64,000 bases of DNA from Aphelenchoides besseyi (Eukaryota; Nematoda; Chromadorea; Rhabditida; Aphelenchoididae), in the NCBI GenBank assembly GCA_024699855.1, contig JAMPIQ010000003.1:9734001-9798000 (forward strand), written 5' to 3'. The notes beneath the pieces were generated by a model, which was not told the DNA's origin, ran no database searches, and worked only from the letters and a program-made list of their open reading frames with translations. The position numbers and the translations under genes were made by a program. Numbering within the stretch: position 1 is the stretch's first letter; each line of letters starts with the position of its first letter. Of the stretch, positions 22,262 to 33,307 are shown piece after piece.

Positions 22262-24486
22262 TCATTCAACTTTCAACTTCGGATTTCGCACGAACTCTTC
22301 ACCGTTGAGAATAATGAACGATGCGAACGCAAAGAAAATAACAAACCAAAAGACGGTCGCCGAAATGTTCTCTGTAAGTCAACGATCAAAAGCCTTTGGA
22401 TGAAACGAAACTGACCAGAAACAAGAACACAAAGGAACATCATTGAGACCGAGAAAACAGCTCCCGCAACCGCCGCTCCATTGGCGTTGAAGCTGATTGC
22501 CGACTCTTCTAATCCCTCCGGAAGTTCGTGTTGTGAAACACAGAAACAACCCAAAAACAAGTTCATTGCATCCTAAACAACAAGCATCATAGACCGAGAT
22601 CGCGGAAATACCAATTTGTGTCCATCGGTAAAGTTGTTTTTGAAATAACGAGTTAGCGCGTTCACACCGTCGTTAAAGACACCGTTCATTGTACGTTTGC
22701 CGAAGCGTGTGTAATCGGTCTAGAAGTTAAAATGATCATTGAAAAAGTCTCTTCACTTACTTTTAAAGCTCCGGTACCCGCATATTGTTTACTACATTCA
22801 TCACCATTGTCCGCCCAAACTAAAATCCTTGAATTAGTTCGCTCAACGACCGGAAAACTTACTATTGCGGAAGATGAAAGCAAACTCAGGATAACAGTCG
22901 AGATCTCCGACCGATTCGTTCACAACGCCCAAATGAATCAATTGGTAGCGCAAAGATTCTTTGGCAATCATTGCTTGTGCCACATTCGTACGATCCAAGC
23001 AATCCATGCAGTTAGTACGAAAATAACCCTGTTGTAAACGACTCTCCGATGGATTAGCAATACTCGAACTGAAGAAACCGAAACGTCGAATATCGGGATC
23101 CAACATTTGACGCAATGTTGCCAATCCGGTCCAATTCAAATCTTTGCATTCGCCATGAAAGTCAAAGGGTACGTATCTAGACTTCAAATATTGCGTATTC
23201 TTAATCTATTTCACTCACTTGACAAATTCCAACGATGCTTGAAGTACAACACGCGCTAATTCGGAACCTAATCGATGTTCCCGTCCACGTTGGTTAACCA
23301 AATTTACTATCACGTGTTCGCCATCGTAACGTTTGCGCATCTCTTTCATATGACGCATATACGCATCGAGCTGATCGTCCTGTGGTCGCATATAAGGTTG
23401 TGGTTGCCATCTAAGATTCGGTTTCTGCGACCACAACAATGGAATCGAACCACGAGTCTAAACTCCAGAAAATAAGGTCAGAGTAAGAACCTAAGAAACC
23501 AACTTGAAGAAAAGCGGTCCAACGACGCGATTCACGAGTTCCATCGTCGACTTCAACGATTTGTTCCGTTTCAACAAAGTTTGCCGCCGCACCATCGGGA
23601 CTTGTTCCACGCACTTGAAAACGAACTCCCGGTCTGAAGAAGTTGATGCGACTCCACTTCAAAAACTCACTACTCACCGTTCAGTTGGACGTCGTGAAAT
23701 CAGTATCAATTTGAACTGACGGCCTTGAATGTTACACAAACGAATTCCGACGAAACCGTGAATAATCGGAAGACAAAAGTCGTGGAGTTCGACTTGACGA
23801 CTGAGACTCGACAGCAAGTAGCTATTCCAACAAAACAGATTTGCGGCCTAAACCCATGCGATTGGTCAGGCATTTGATTCCCTCGACTTACACGATCAAA
23901 AAGCGATTGGTTGGCGTATTCGGGCGATGCATTTTCGCCGAGAAATTGCAACGAACGAGAAAGATCGTACGATGGCGAGTAGTAGAAGCCATTTATGGAC
24001 AACACCGTGCGTAGCATATCCAAATAGTAATTATTGTACCAATTTTGTCGTTGAGTTAAGTGAAGAGTTGATTTCTGGAATGGAATGATGTCCGATTCGC
24101 GTATATGGTAAATCTCGTGGCCATTCAACGTGCCAATAACGTCCGCTTTCGTGATAACGATAAGATAGTTTCCAGCAATCAACGGTATCACTCCCCATAT
24201 TCCATATATTGGTCGAACGTCGACGTTCATCGTCGGTATCGGATTCTCGAAAGCACCTGAAAATCGAAAAGTAAAACAAAAGATCAAACACGAAAACTCA
24301 CTTGTCACTCCACTTTCGCTACTCGCTTTATCGATGAAAAGATACTCGTCCGTAGCCACGCTTCCATCTTTTCGACGCGGCTCAATATAGAACGCATCGG
24401 GGGTCGAGTACCTGAACAAGATTCTGAGCAATTGAAACCGCAGAAACTCACAAATGAAATCGTTCGTGAACTCCCGACAGCGACAT
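22262..24486 (-). CDS. sac-1: SAC1 phosphoinositide phosphatase
   Basis: An ER/Golgi integral membrane phosphatase that dephosphorylates mainly PI4P. The catalytic CX5R(T/S) motif is [10 protein letters not shown], inside [20 protein letters not shown]. The SAC domain is complete: [82 protein letters not shown], and [14 protein letters not shown]. Then come [19 protein letters not shown], the YFKNNFTDG block, and two C-terminal transmembrane segments (around [15 protein letters not shown] and [18 protein letters not shown]). The start is at 24486 ([12 protein letters not shown], with the first donor immediately after). The stop is at 22264-22262. About a dozen introns are short. It heads a run of three minus-strand genes (SAC1, UBL5, LDH2) with gaps of about 265 and 254 nt. 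Confidence 0.95.
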
Positions 24487-25399
24487 CTTCGTTCTTCTTC
24501 CGAACTGAAATCAAAGTCGTTAACGGAAAAAAGTTTAATGCGTTGAATTGGGTGACCAAAAATTTCGAGCAAACAAACGAATTTTACGAAACCGTTTGAG
24601 TTGTTGGAAAACGCAAATATCCACGACCTCCATTGACGGACGTAAAACGGCGGAAAAGTCGACGGCAAGTTTGCAGCTGCTTTTCGTGACGCCAAAGTTC
24701 TGCGACAATCGATTTTCCTTTGACTTATGAACTGCAAAGAGAAGTTGATGGAATTTGAACTCGTCCTCTGGACGCTTTGCTTCCAGCGTGAGTGTTAACA
24801 TTCGATCTTCTTTGAATGCCATTAGATATTTGATCATGTACAACACATCAACCAACAATCTTCAATATTCAAAAGCTTCAAAATTGGAAGCAAATACACC
24901 AACGAATTCAGCTAATGAAGGACTTGTGTTACATAAGACTAATCCTTTGATTGTCTATCGTTTTCGATGTCAACCTTCTGATTTATTTAACTAGCTTAAG
25001 AAATTAAGAGTTTAAAGACACCGAAATAAGGGGCATTTAAAAACTACAAGCTAAAATTTGAACATAAGCGTAATCCTCATTTTTCTTCTTTGAATATACA
25101 GATTTGAAGTCGTTTTCTGTAATCGATACATTAATTGGGCTACAATAAACATCAGTAAATGCATTAATATTGCCTAGCTGTTTCTGCAAATTACACACAT
25201 AGAGATCAGCTAATGTCATGGTTATGGTCGACTTCACAAAACTTTATTTTCGGATATGTTTACGATTCCAGTACTTCTCCCGGACAGCCTCTGCTTGTCA
25301 AACTTTTATTATTATAGTTGTTATATCTCCTTAATAAGTGTGCCAAATTGCAGATTAGCACCATTAGAGAGAAGAGCTCTGCAAACTTTTGCAATTTTG

Positions 25400-25760
25400 A
25401 GCGATTTTTGACAAATTGTTCGGCTTTAAAGTGCTCTTATTCCTTTCTCAGGTATCCGGTAGCTACAAGTTTGAGCCCGTTAGATAGCCAGTTTTTTGAG
25501 CTTGCTATTAAAAGAATATAAGTACTAGTTGTTGCCCAAATCTCCGAGATACTTCGATCGGCGCGATGGACGTGCCACACAAGGGAATGGGGGGTGTTGT
25601 GTAATTTGGCTTATTGATTGATTGGATTTCACTGATATTCACAGTTTTGAGTTTAGTAGTGGTTGGTGTTGATATGTTAATCACAGACTTTTGTAGTGAC
25701 TGGTTATCGAGATAAAGGCTATGGAAGTTGGTTTCTCGGACATTGATGTCTGATAGTTGG
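25400..25760 (+). repeat. Diverged dispersed repeat, copy 1
   Basis: Shares a series of matching blocks with copy 2 at 26455-26820, in the same order. These include gacaaatt..ggcttt..agtg, the segment gcgcgatgga.gtgcca.aca, agggaatg, tgattggat.tcactgatat and ttggtttct.cga. By eye the similarity is roughly 65-70%. The offset between copies is about 1055 bp. No protein can be read from it. Confidence 0.6.
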
Positions 25761-26339
25761 CGTTCTTTTGTTACATTTTCAGATCAACTACTTCCACCAA
25801 CTATGTTTAGACTGCATTGTTCATGACATTGACAGTTATAGAAGCTACTAGGCTGCGAAATTCGATTCTAGACAATGCAATCAAAGTAGTAGGATTGCTA
25901 CCATTTGCATTCCTTTTTAGATTCTTAGATCCAACGTCGACTATTTGGAAGTTGCTCTTCGATTTCTCCGCTTGGTCATCCCACGCACTACTTTCATATA
26001 CTAGTTGAAACGTGAACAGTATATGATAATAGCGCGTTGACTGACGAGCGGAGAGAAGAGCAGAGGAATGAGTAGAGAAGGAATGACTAGGGAAGGAATG
26101 AGACGATGGAGTGACTGTTCGGACTCATTTCCAGGGTTTATATGCTACCCAAATGAGACCGTCGAAGCTGCAGAAGGCGGTACCCGCAGTCAAATATGCA
26201 ATGGGTACCAGTGATAGGAACTGAGAAGGCGGTTGGCATTTCTCGGTAGACAAAAGAGAACAATTTCATTAATTGATCGGCGTTCCAATCATATTGTTTT
26301 CTCACTCCGAGGCTTTTCCCAAGGTAATTCTGAATTTGA

Positions 26340-26820
26340 ACGAGATTGGCAGCATCCTTCAGTATGCAATCGCATACACCAAGACGTCAACAATCACTGA
26401 GCTGTTGGCTTCAGGTTATATTCTTATGTGAACTTTGGACAGTAGATTGTTGGCCGATTCGAATTTTATTAGACAAATTCTATGGCTTTGAAGTGTTCTC
26501 ATTTATCCGATGGCTACACGTTTGGGCACGTTGAATAGCCAGACTTTTGGGCCTTCTGATAGTACAATAACACCGTAGGTTGTTGCCAGAATCTCCGAAC
26601 TACATCGATTTGCGCGATGGAGGTGCCATACAAGGGAATGCGGGATGTTCTGTATCTTTGCTCATTGGCTGATTGGATTCCACTGATATTCACAGGGTTT
26701 AGAGTTTATTAATGCGTTTCGTTGTTCTTCTAATTACACGTTTCTACAGTTATTGGTTCTCGAGCTACAAGCAATAAAAATTGGTTTCTTCGACTACGAC
26801 TTTTGGGCCAAAATTTTGAA
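26340..26820 (+). repeat. Diverged dispersed repeat, copy 2
   Basis: The longest copy. It begins near tatgcaatcgcatacaccaa and contains aagacgtcaacaatcactga, which is matched in copy 3 at about 49327. Its second half matches copy 1. It links the gene-poor region to the transposon cluster at 47-49.6 kb, so a decayed mobile element is the simplest reading. Confidence 0.6.
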
Positions 26821-27296
26821 AGCGACATTTCCGTATAACTTATTTAAAACTTCTAAGTTTATATCATTTTTGGCAAGCATTTATTTGAGTTCTTAGCCTA
26901 AACCGAAATTACTATAGTTGTATTCCTGTTGGCAGCAACATTATTAGTTGACCTTCAAAGTTAATAGGCAGACATCACGAAGAAAGTCAAATTGCGGGCT
27001 TCGAATGACATGTGTATAATTAGAAATCCCGTCAAAGATAGTTGGTTTACGGTCAGATTCACGATATCAAACAACGTTCTAGCTTCAATCGAACGCTATT
27101 GAAACAAATGAATATTTCGAATCGTAATGCTCTCGTACGTGGTTTAACGTACTTTTCGACCATAGCTATGAGTTTTAACGAAAGAAAAAGCAAGTGAGTG
27201 GTCGGAAAGTGTGTGTAAGGTTCTCTTTTCTATTTACTCACGTGCCGTTTATTTTACGCGCAGTTTTCGAGATGGATGTTTGACTACGGATGAACA

Positions 27297-27560
27297 ATGA
27301 ACGAAATCGTATACTGGAGAATTTGTGATTTAATTGATGAGCTACACAGAAAAAAGATTGTTGCTCTCACCGGTGATAACGAATCGGTGGCCGAAAAGAA
27401 ATCGATAAATCAGTTCGACGTTGAAGAGAACACTTACATTCTGATGTTGATGTCGAAAGAAAGAATTCGAGTAATAAGAAGAAGAAACAAAAGAAAAAGA
27501 AGTGAATTAGATAGAGAAGTCGATTGTTCTTCAAACTTGTTTGCAGACTTCGTTATCTGA
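27297..27560 (+). CDS. Possible small basic protein, uncertain
   Basis: An 87-codon open frame starting MNEIVYWRICDLIDELHRKK, with a mixed hydrophilic composition and a basic cluster near the end. A donor-like gtaata and an acceptor tttgcag lie at 27471 and 27546. After that acceptor one frame reads a hydrophobic, membrane-like stretch, but the phase does not join to this frame. A plus-strand AATAAA occurs at about 28097. I do not recognise the protein and give it low weight; it could be a chance frame. Confidence 0.22.
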   Translation: MNEIVYWRICDLIDELHRKKIVALTGDNESVAEKKSINQFDVEENTYILMLMSKERIRVIRRRNKRKRSELDREVDCSSNLFADFVI

Positions 27561-28415
27561 GTGTTGGAGTCGCGATTGTCACAATCGTTTCCGTGATTTT
27601 CTTCTCATGATGTCGTGTCTTGAAGTCAACAAATCGCATCAACTGACGAATTGAAAGAATGAACACGAGAAACTGAATTTTGTACGTTTACTTTTGCGAC
27701 CGTCGAAGATCGTTGCATTCCAGGTGATGAAAAGTTCGGAAGGATTTCCAAACAGACATTTCGTAAAATCCAAACCGCAGAAGGAAGGAAACAATCTGAT
27801 CATTAAGCAAAACAACCAACTTAAAACCCACTTCTCGAGCAAGAAATCTGAACCTTCAAACCAACCGCCGAAGTCCTGTTCTCTTAATGCAGAAAATGCG
27901 GAAGGTTGAGGAACCTATGAAAAGTTTTGACAATCTTAAAGGCCTATTAGGTAGCCTCAAACAAGAGCGTCGGCAAATGGATTCTGTCTCTTAAACTGTT
28001 CATCAATGACAATATAACCTTTTATGCATTTTTTTCTGGTCTTTAACCGGAAAATGTTCTTAATCAATGTGATTCAACAAAAACTTTATTTCGTCAATAA
28101 ACTTATAGGTTTTGTATGGGAAGTAAAAGATTGTAATAGAGACTGTGGAGGAGAAACAAAATGGTTTCGGGTGGAGTAAATTTGAACAAATGCAAGAAAC
28201 AAACTGATTACTGGCTGTGTGGACGTTGATGAAATGCGTGAATTCGGAAGTTCAAATCGCCCGTGAAGTGTGAGTGAAGTGATTTTGAACGTGGAAACAA
28301 ATCGTCGGAACCGGAAACAAGTGAAAAATATGAATTGAAAGTTCGTTATACTCATTGTAGCGATAAGGCCCGTTAAGGAAATGGATGGCATTTGAATTGG
28401 GTTTGAGCGAACGAT
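27561..28415. other. Spacer with likely 3' ends from both strands
   Basis: Contains a plus-strand open frame of 71 codons (27694-27909), rich in Lys/Ser/Asn and not recognised. It also has a TTTATT at about 28084 that reads as AATAAA for the minus-strand PTB gene, and an AATAAA at about 28097 on the plus strand. Long 3' untranslated sequence of the PTB gene probably fills 28085-28415. Confidence 0.4.
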
Positions 28416-29129
28416 TCAATTCGCTGTTGAAGAGGCCGTTGAGTTAGTAGAGGCAGTCGGAGCACCGTTTCGAGTCAGCAGCTCGTGATGCTGCGAACGT
28501 TCGCGTTCATCTTGAGCTCGTGAGTTGGCTCCACGATCAAGTTCGGTGAAGGCTTCACGTACCTAAAACAACAAATCGACAACTGAATGGAGTTTTGTGA
28601 ACTCACTTGTTGACACAAATGGTCAGCTTCGTCGGCACTTTCTGTCTGCAACAAATGAGCTTGATGTCCGCCTTCTGTTTTCACAACCACAATCGCAACG
28701 TTGTAGCTGCCAAGCTCGTTTTCGTAGGACAAACATTGAACAATTTTGTGCATCGCCAACCGCTCGACAGCTCGTTGATTTGTTGTCTCGAGCAACTTTA
28801 CTCCATTTGTACTCACATGAACAGCAACCGGTGCCGATTCGGCATCTGGTCGACGTGTGATTCGATCTGAAAAGAAGGAAAAGAATCGAAAAAGGAATCT
28901 TCGACTTACTGCACAACTGCGCATTGTCCAATTGATCGATGATTCGCTCTTCGATCGATCGCACACCTTCGGTACTGTTGGCGGTCATTTCCACGGGTTC
29001 GGTACCAGCAGATGAGGTTCGCGCACTATTCGGTCCGAGCGACGCTTCACATCCAATACCCAACACAATTTCAACGACACCCAAATAGAAGAGTCGATGA
29101 ACATCGTTCAAGTCGGCGACATTGGCCAT
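28416..29129 (-). CDS. ICAP-1/ITGB1BP1-like PTB-domain protein
   Basis: A single phosphotyrosine-binding (PID) domain of about 190 residues over three exons. It starts MANVADLNDVHRLFYLGVVE at 29129. The order of elements matches ICAP-1: FYLGVVE (KYVGAIE in ICAP-1), helix ERIIDQLDNAQLC, strand VAVHVSTNGVKLLETT, RLAMHKIVQCLSYENELGSY, VAIVVVKTEGG, and the C-terminal helix ESADEADHLCQQVREAFTEL. ICAP-1 binds the NPxY tail of beta-1 integrin and KRIT1 and restrains integrin activation. The remaining 45 residues are Ser/Thr/Asn-rich. Family assignment rests on the fold pattern and is less certain than the presence of a PTB domain. Confidence 0.7.
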
Positions 29130-30151
29130 TTGTGAAGTCAGCTGATTGGCGTGTTGTCACCAAAAAAGTTTTGTGTATCGACCGCCAACGAGGAGTGTTC
29201 AGCGATTACAATACAATGGTGTGATGGAAACGATGTACTTTCAACTTCTCGAGGACAAACGGGAATATGAAAACGCGTTTTCGACACAAAAATATGCGTC
29301 CACTAGTTCCCGTCTTCCACAACGCAAATTGGCGACAATCAAAAGCGTCCACAACAAAACGGCGCTTTCCGTTTGGTTTCTCGCGCCGTTCTCTCACTTT
29401 TGTGTCCGTTCAAGCAGCTACCGAGATAAAATACACGTAGAACGGAGCAAAAAATGCGCTTTGGTTTTTCTCTCCAGTACAAAAAAAGAGGGGGAGAGAA
29501 AAGGAAGAACACTCCGGTCCTTTCAAGCTCCCTGGTTGTCGTCTTCTTCTTTTCGCATTGAATAATCAGGCAGTTTGCGAGTGTTCAGGCCGCACCTATC
29601 GTCTCCTCGCGGAAGTGGCCATCGCACCAGCACAGATTCGACGCGTTGTGGTCGTCAGTGCAACTGACGAAACGGTCAACTCGCTCCGATCGTTGGGTTT
29701 ATTGAAGGCGAGATTGTCGTGTGCAAAGCCCAGGACTTCCGCCGCTCTTAAATTCCCAGTTTTTCCCTCCCAAAAACGATGGAAAGTCGATTTTCATTTC
29801 CCTTCACGCACACTCCTTTTCTATCGACCATTACGAAATTCCACGTCGCGTCCGTCGGTTCAGACCCATTACCATCACATAGAAATTTTAGTGACGGTAA
29901 TCGAAATCCTCTAATGCCGACTGCTTGTTCCTAACTCTGATTGTTGGTATTCGAAATTAAGCTCCGTCTATTCATTTAAATGATTTAAATTTGACAACGC
30001 TATCGACTAACAACTGTAAGCTTCGTGCTTAATGCATATCCTCGAATGATGTTTTCAGACAATTGCTTCAACCAATCGGCGTTGAAGATGTCGAGTCGAA
30101 ATGGTGAGTTGATTGGTTTTGAGCTTCGAGTATTCGGACAATATAGATGAC
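29130..30151. promoter_or_regulatory. Divergent promoter region between PTB and ZC3H18-like genes
   Basis: About 1 kb between genes pointing apart. An open frame of 118 codons (29558-29914, +) lies in a GC-richer segment at 29560-29760, but it has no recognisable domain and begins with a non-ATG codon, so I do not call it. A short upstream coding exon of the ZC3H18-like gene (ATG at 30080) is possible but not in a clean phase. Confidence 0.35.
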
Positions 30152-32124
30152 ATGAATGCCGACGCGATTTCCGATTCCTCGCCCTCGGATAACGAGAAAC
30201 CATCGAGTGCTCGTAGTCGAAGCGAATCCTCGAGTTCATCGGACAGTCATCGTTCTAGCAGCCCGCACCTGTCCACTTCATCTTCATCGAGTAATCCGTC
30301 AAAAGAAACATCGCCAGTTCGCGGAAATAACATCAAAATTGAAGTGAGTTTACAATAGTTTCTTTTGAATTTGCGGCTTTAGGCGGTGAGCTCTGATTCT
30401 GATGGTGAATTGAGAACTCAATCGACGGAGCCGAAAAATGTGTCTTCGGTAAAAGTAAGTTGAATGATTGTCGTTATATTTTTGAATCGTAGATGCAGAA
30501 TGGAAAAACAATCAAAAGCGATAATGAGAAAGAAGAAGGTGAATTGGAAGATGGAGAATTGGAAACGGACAGTGAAAACGAAGAACCAGAACCCCAATCG
30601 CCGCCTTCCGGAAGTCGTCCGAGAATTGTGGCGCTTCCAAGCGACGAATACTCTTCCAGGCGTTCACCTGATGATCGGATATCGTTTGCAACAACTTCAA
30701 CGAACCAGTCAATGGTTGGGCCTAACGGTATCTGTAAGTTCTTTCAACGTGGTGTGTGTACTTGGGGCGATGCCTGCAAATTTCCGCACGACAATCCTAG
30801 TAAAGTAAGCTAAGAGAATTTGTCTTCAAGATCATTTGTTGTTTAAGGATCGTGGTAATTGGCAACGTCGACCCTTCGGAAATACCGGACGATCGAAAGT
30901 AATATCCTCATCTTTGGTATTACCAACCGGTCCGGTACCGTTGCATTCGGTGAACACGAAAATAACGGCCGAAGAAGCTTGGGATCGTGCAGTTTCACAA
31001 AAACGATCATCCAAACGAGACGACGATTCGAATGGAACCGAACACAAACGTTCACGTCGACGTCGTTCGTCCAGCCGAAGCAGTCGAAGCCGGTCGCCCA
31101 CCGATTCGCCTCGAATTCCCTCACTTCTTGATCTGCACACAAAGCAACCAAAACGGCGATCCATAACTCCACCGCGTCGTGTGAAAAAAGGTAAACTTTT
31201 CTTTCTGTTTATTTAACCTTGTCGATTAGATTTGGGACCACAAGTCATCCGTCACTCTTATCATAGACGCGATTCGCGAAGCAATCGTCGTTCATCGTCA
31301 CCACCGCGACGTTCCGTTTCGCCGCGCGCACATCGCGATCGTCGTTTGTCGCCTTCGAGCTCACGAGCCACCAACAAACCGCCGTCTTCTGCCGATTTGT
31401 CTAGTTTCAAGATTCCAAAACGTAAGAGACGACGTTCCAGTAGCGAGAGCAGTAGAAGCCGTTCGCCGGTCGGTTTTCGGCAAAAGAATCCCAGTAAGCG
31501 TGATGTCAATCGCTATTTCGAGAATCACGACGACGATAAACCGGCAGCATATCGACGTAAAAACTCCAAGAAACGTGTGATTTCGACCTCCTCCTCGTCA
31601 TCTGCAACGTCTTCTGTTCGCTCCAAAAGGTTAGTTGCAAAAACTAGTTTCTTATATGATCGTCTTGTTTCAGTAATTCGGTTTCTTCAACCTCGACAAG
31701 CTCTTCATCGACAAAAAATCGTCGAAAAAACAAGAAAACGAAGTCGATTGTTGCTCATGCGGGAATCGAAGTTCAAGCGGTTAGTTCGGAAAGTGACGAT
31801 GAGGTTCAAGTGTCAAAGAAGCAGAAGAACTCGACTACAACTCCCGTGCCGCAACGTGTGAGTTCGGACAGTAGTGAGGGTGAGATAGTGGATCGAAAAC
31901 GAAGACGTTCCGCATCATCTGAATCTTCGAACAAACGGAAACGAAAACGTAAATCGTCGGATTCATCGTGGCGTTCAACTCCACCGCCACCACCGAACAA
32001 CGAGGACGATGAGATGCGACGAGTTGCCGAACAGTTAGCGCACGAAAACGCGGTGTTGGCTGTGGACTTGGAAAGTACATTGGAGATGCGTCAGTCTGCT
32101 CATTTGCAACAACAAACAAACTAA
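30152..32124 (+). CDS. ZC3H18-like CCCH zinc-finger, RS-rich nuclear protein
   Basis: ZC3H18 links the cap-binding/ARS2 complex to the nuclear exosome targeting complex. The N-terminal part is acidic and Ser-rich with GELEDGELE. One CCCH finger, ICKFFQRGVCTWGDACKFPH, has the spacing C-x7-C-x5-C-x3-H, close to the finger of ZC3H18. After it the protein is an extended series of Arg/Ser, Lys-Arg and poly-Ser runs with several SPPR and RSRSP units, ending in a short helix around EDDEMRRVAEQLAHENAVLA. The total is about 560 residues over about seven exons. Low complexity makes homology hard to judge outside the finger and the acidic motif. The ATG at 30152 is the first clean one. Confidence 0.7.
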
Positions 32125-33307
32125 TGATTTTTCTTAACGAGCTATTACATTTTAATCTAATCGCAAATTGTAAATTTTGTCTATTTCACCATCGATCCGT
32201 CCCAAAAACTTGTAGTCGAACACAATTAACGATGATCATGATGCTGGTGTTATCTTTCTGTAAATGCCTTCTGATTGTTAATGTTATTATAATAAAGGAA
32301 TTGGTTTATACACTTCTAGCCTTTCGATCGACGAACCTTTCGCGTTGGAAAGAAAGAGATCGCGACACGAACTTTGGAGTGTCGACAGTTCATAAACGTT
32401 TCTGATGCATTCGACGGTGTCGTGTTGACACGCCGCTTCGTGAGCTCAAAGTACGTGGAGTCGAAAACAATTGGTCGGTGGTGACGCTTTGGGGTGTTCA
32501 GCTTTTTGGTTGGAGCTTCCGAAAGCCCAATGGTTTGCACGTTCGGGACGTCGCTTTCACTCACTCGACAGGCGCACACGCAAAAGCACGTTGGGAAGTT
32601 CGCTGGCGGTTGCATTTTTCTTCTTGTTCCATTTGGCCTCCAACCGAGGGCTTTGAGGCCTCTCGGAGCTGCTTTTTTGTTCGCTTTTCGAGTCAATTCG
32701 AAACGCATGATCCGAAGCAAAGTTTGAGTGTTCGACTACGGGAATAGTTTGCGCAGTGTTGGTCATTCACGAATACGATCAGTTCACGGACCATCAACAA
32801 CGCCGACTCTCAATTGGAAGAATGGAGATTGGCATTTTTGGTCGTTGGTCAGGTTTAGCGTTCGCTGAAGATAACCCTTGGCCTACTGAGCAAATTTTTC
32901 TCCAAAGAATTCGTTTGCAAGAGGCCGCTTTTTTCACGTGCATTCTCCGTCGAGTACGTGGCCTGGAAGCAGTCGCACTGATAAGCAGTCACCTAAAACT
33001 AATCACCCTATTCTTTTCGTTCACGTAATTTGCGGACCTTCAGAATCGTCAGATTTTTCCCTGAACTTTTTTAAACGAAAATGTTCTTTTTCGATCAGTT
33101 GGTTACCCTAAAAAACCTCCTGCTTGACCGTTTCTTGTGACCAAAAATCTTTCAGCGCCGATCATCTTCGCACCTGATTTCGGTTGGTCGTGTTTTTATT
33201 TTCAGTCGAGAATTGTTGTCAACAAAACGTGGAGAAAAGACCTCGAAAACGATCGATTTTTGGTTTTTCATTTTAGTTTTTTTACCTCAGTTGGTGCCTC
33301 TACGACA
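32125..33307. promoter_or_regulatory. Spacer and citrate synthase promoter region
   Basis: The first part is 3' sequence of the ZC3H18-like gene, with an ATAATAAAGG signal at about 32290. The rest is a GC-richer stretch with short overlapping open frames on both strands and no recognisable protein; it probably holds the citrate synthase promoter. A ttttacctcag acceptor lies about 20 nt before the citrate synthase ATG. Confidence 0.4.

Larger units (their letters stand above)
24487..27296. other. Gene-poor region with SAC1 upstream sequence and repeats
   Basis: The first 400 bp or so are SAC1 upstream sequence containing a minus-strand open frame (24858-24535) with no recognisable protein. 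From about 24990 onward the DNA becomes AT-richer with few open frames. Two diverged copies of a repeat are listed separately. A purine-rich tract of GGAATGA-type units lies at about 26040-26115. No gene is supported here. Confidence 0.5.

Noticed and set aside
24535..24858. 107-codon minus-strand frame upstream of SAC1 as an N-terminal extension
   Set aside because: SAC1 homology begins at the [10 protein letters not shown] exon, which has its own ATG and donor; the upstream frame has no family similarity.
26040..26115. CRISPR-like or tandem array in the GGAATGA-rich tract
   Set aside because: Units are irregular in length and sequence and there are no spacers; it is a simple purine-rich tract in a eukaryotic intergenic region.
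29558..29914. 118-codon plus-strand frame upstream of the ZC3H18-like gene
   Set aside because: It begins with a non-ATG codon and has no domain or splice context; it is probably promoter or 5' untranslated DNA.
32316..32766. Overlapping frames on both strands upstream of citrate synthase
   Set aside because: No recognisable protein; several frames overlap in the same 450 bp, typical of stop-poor non-coding DNA.
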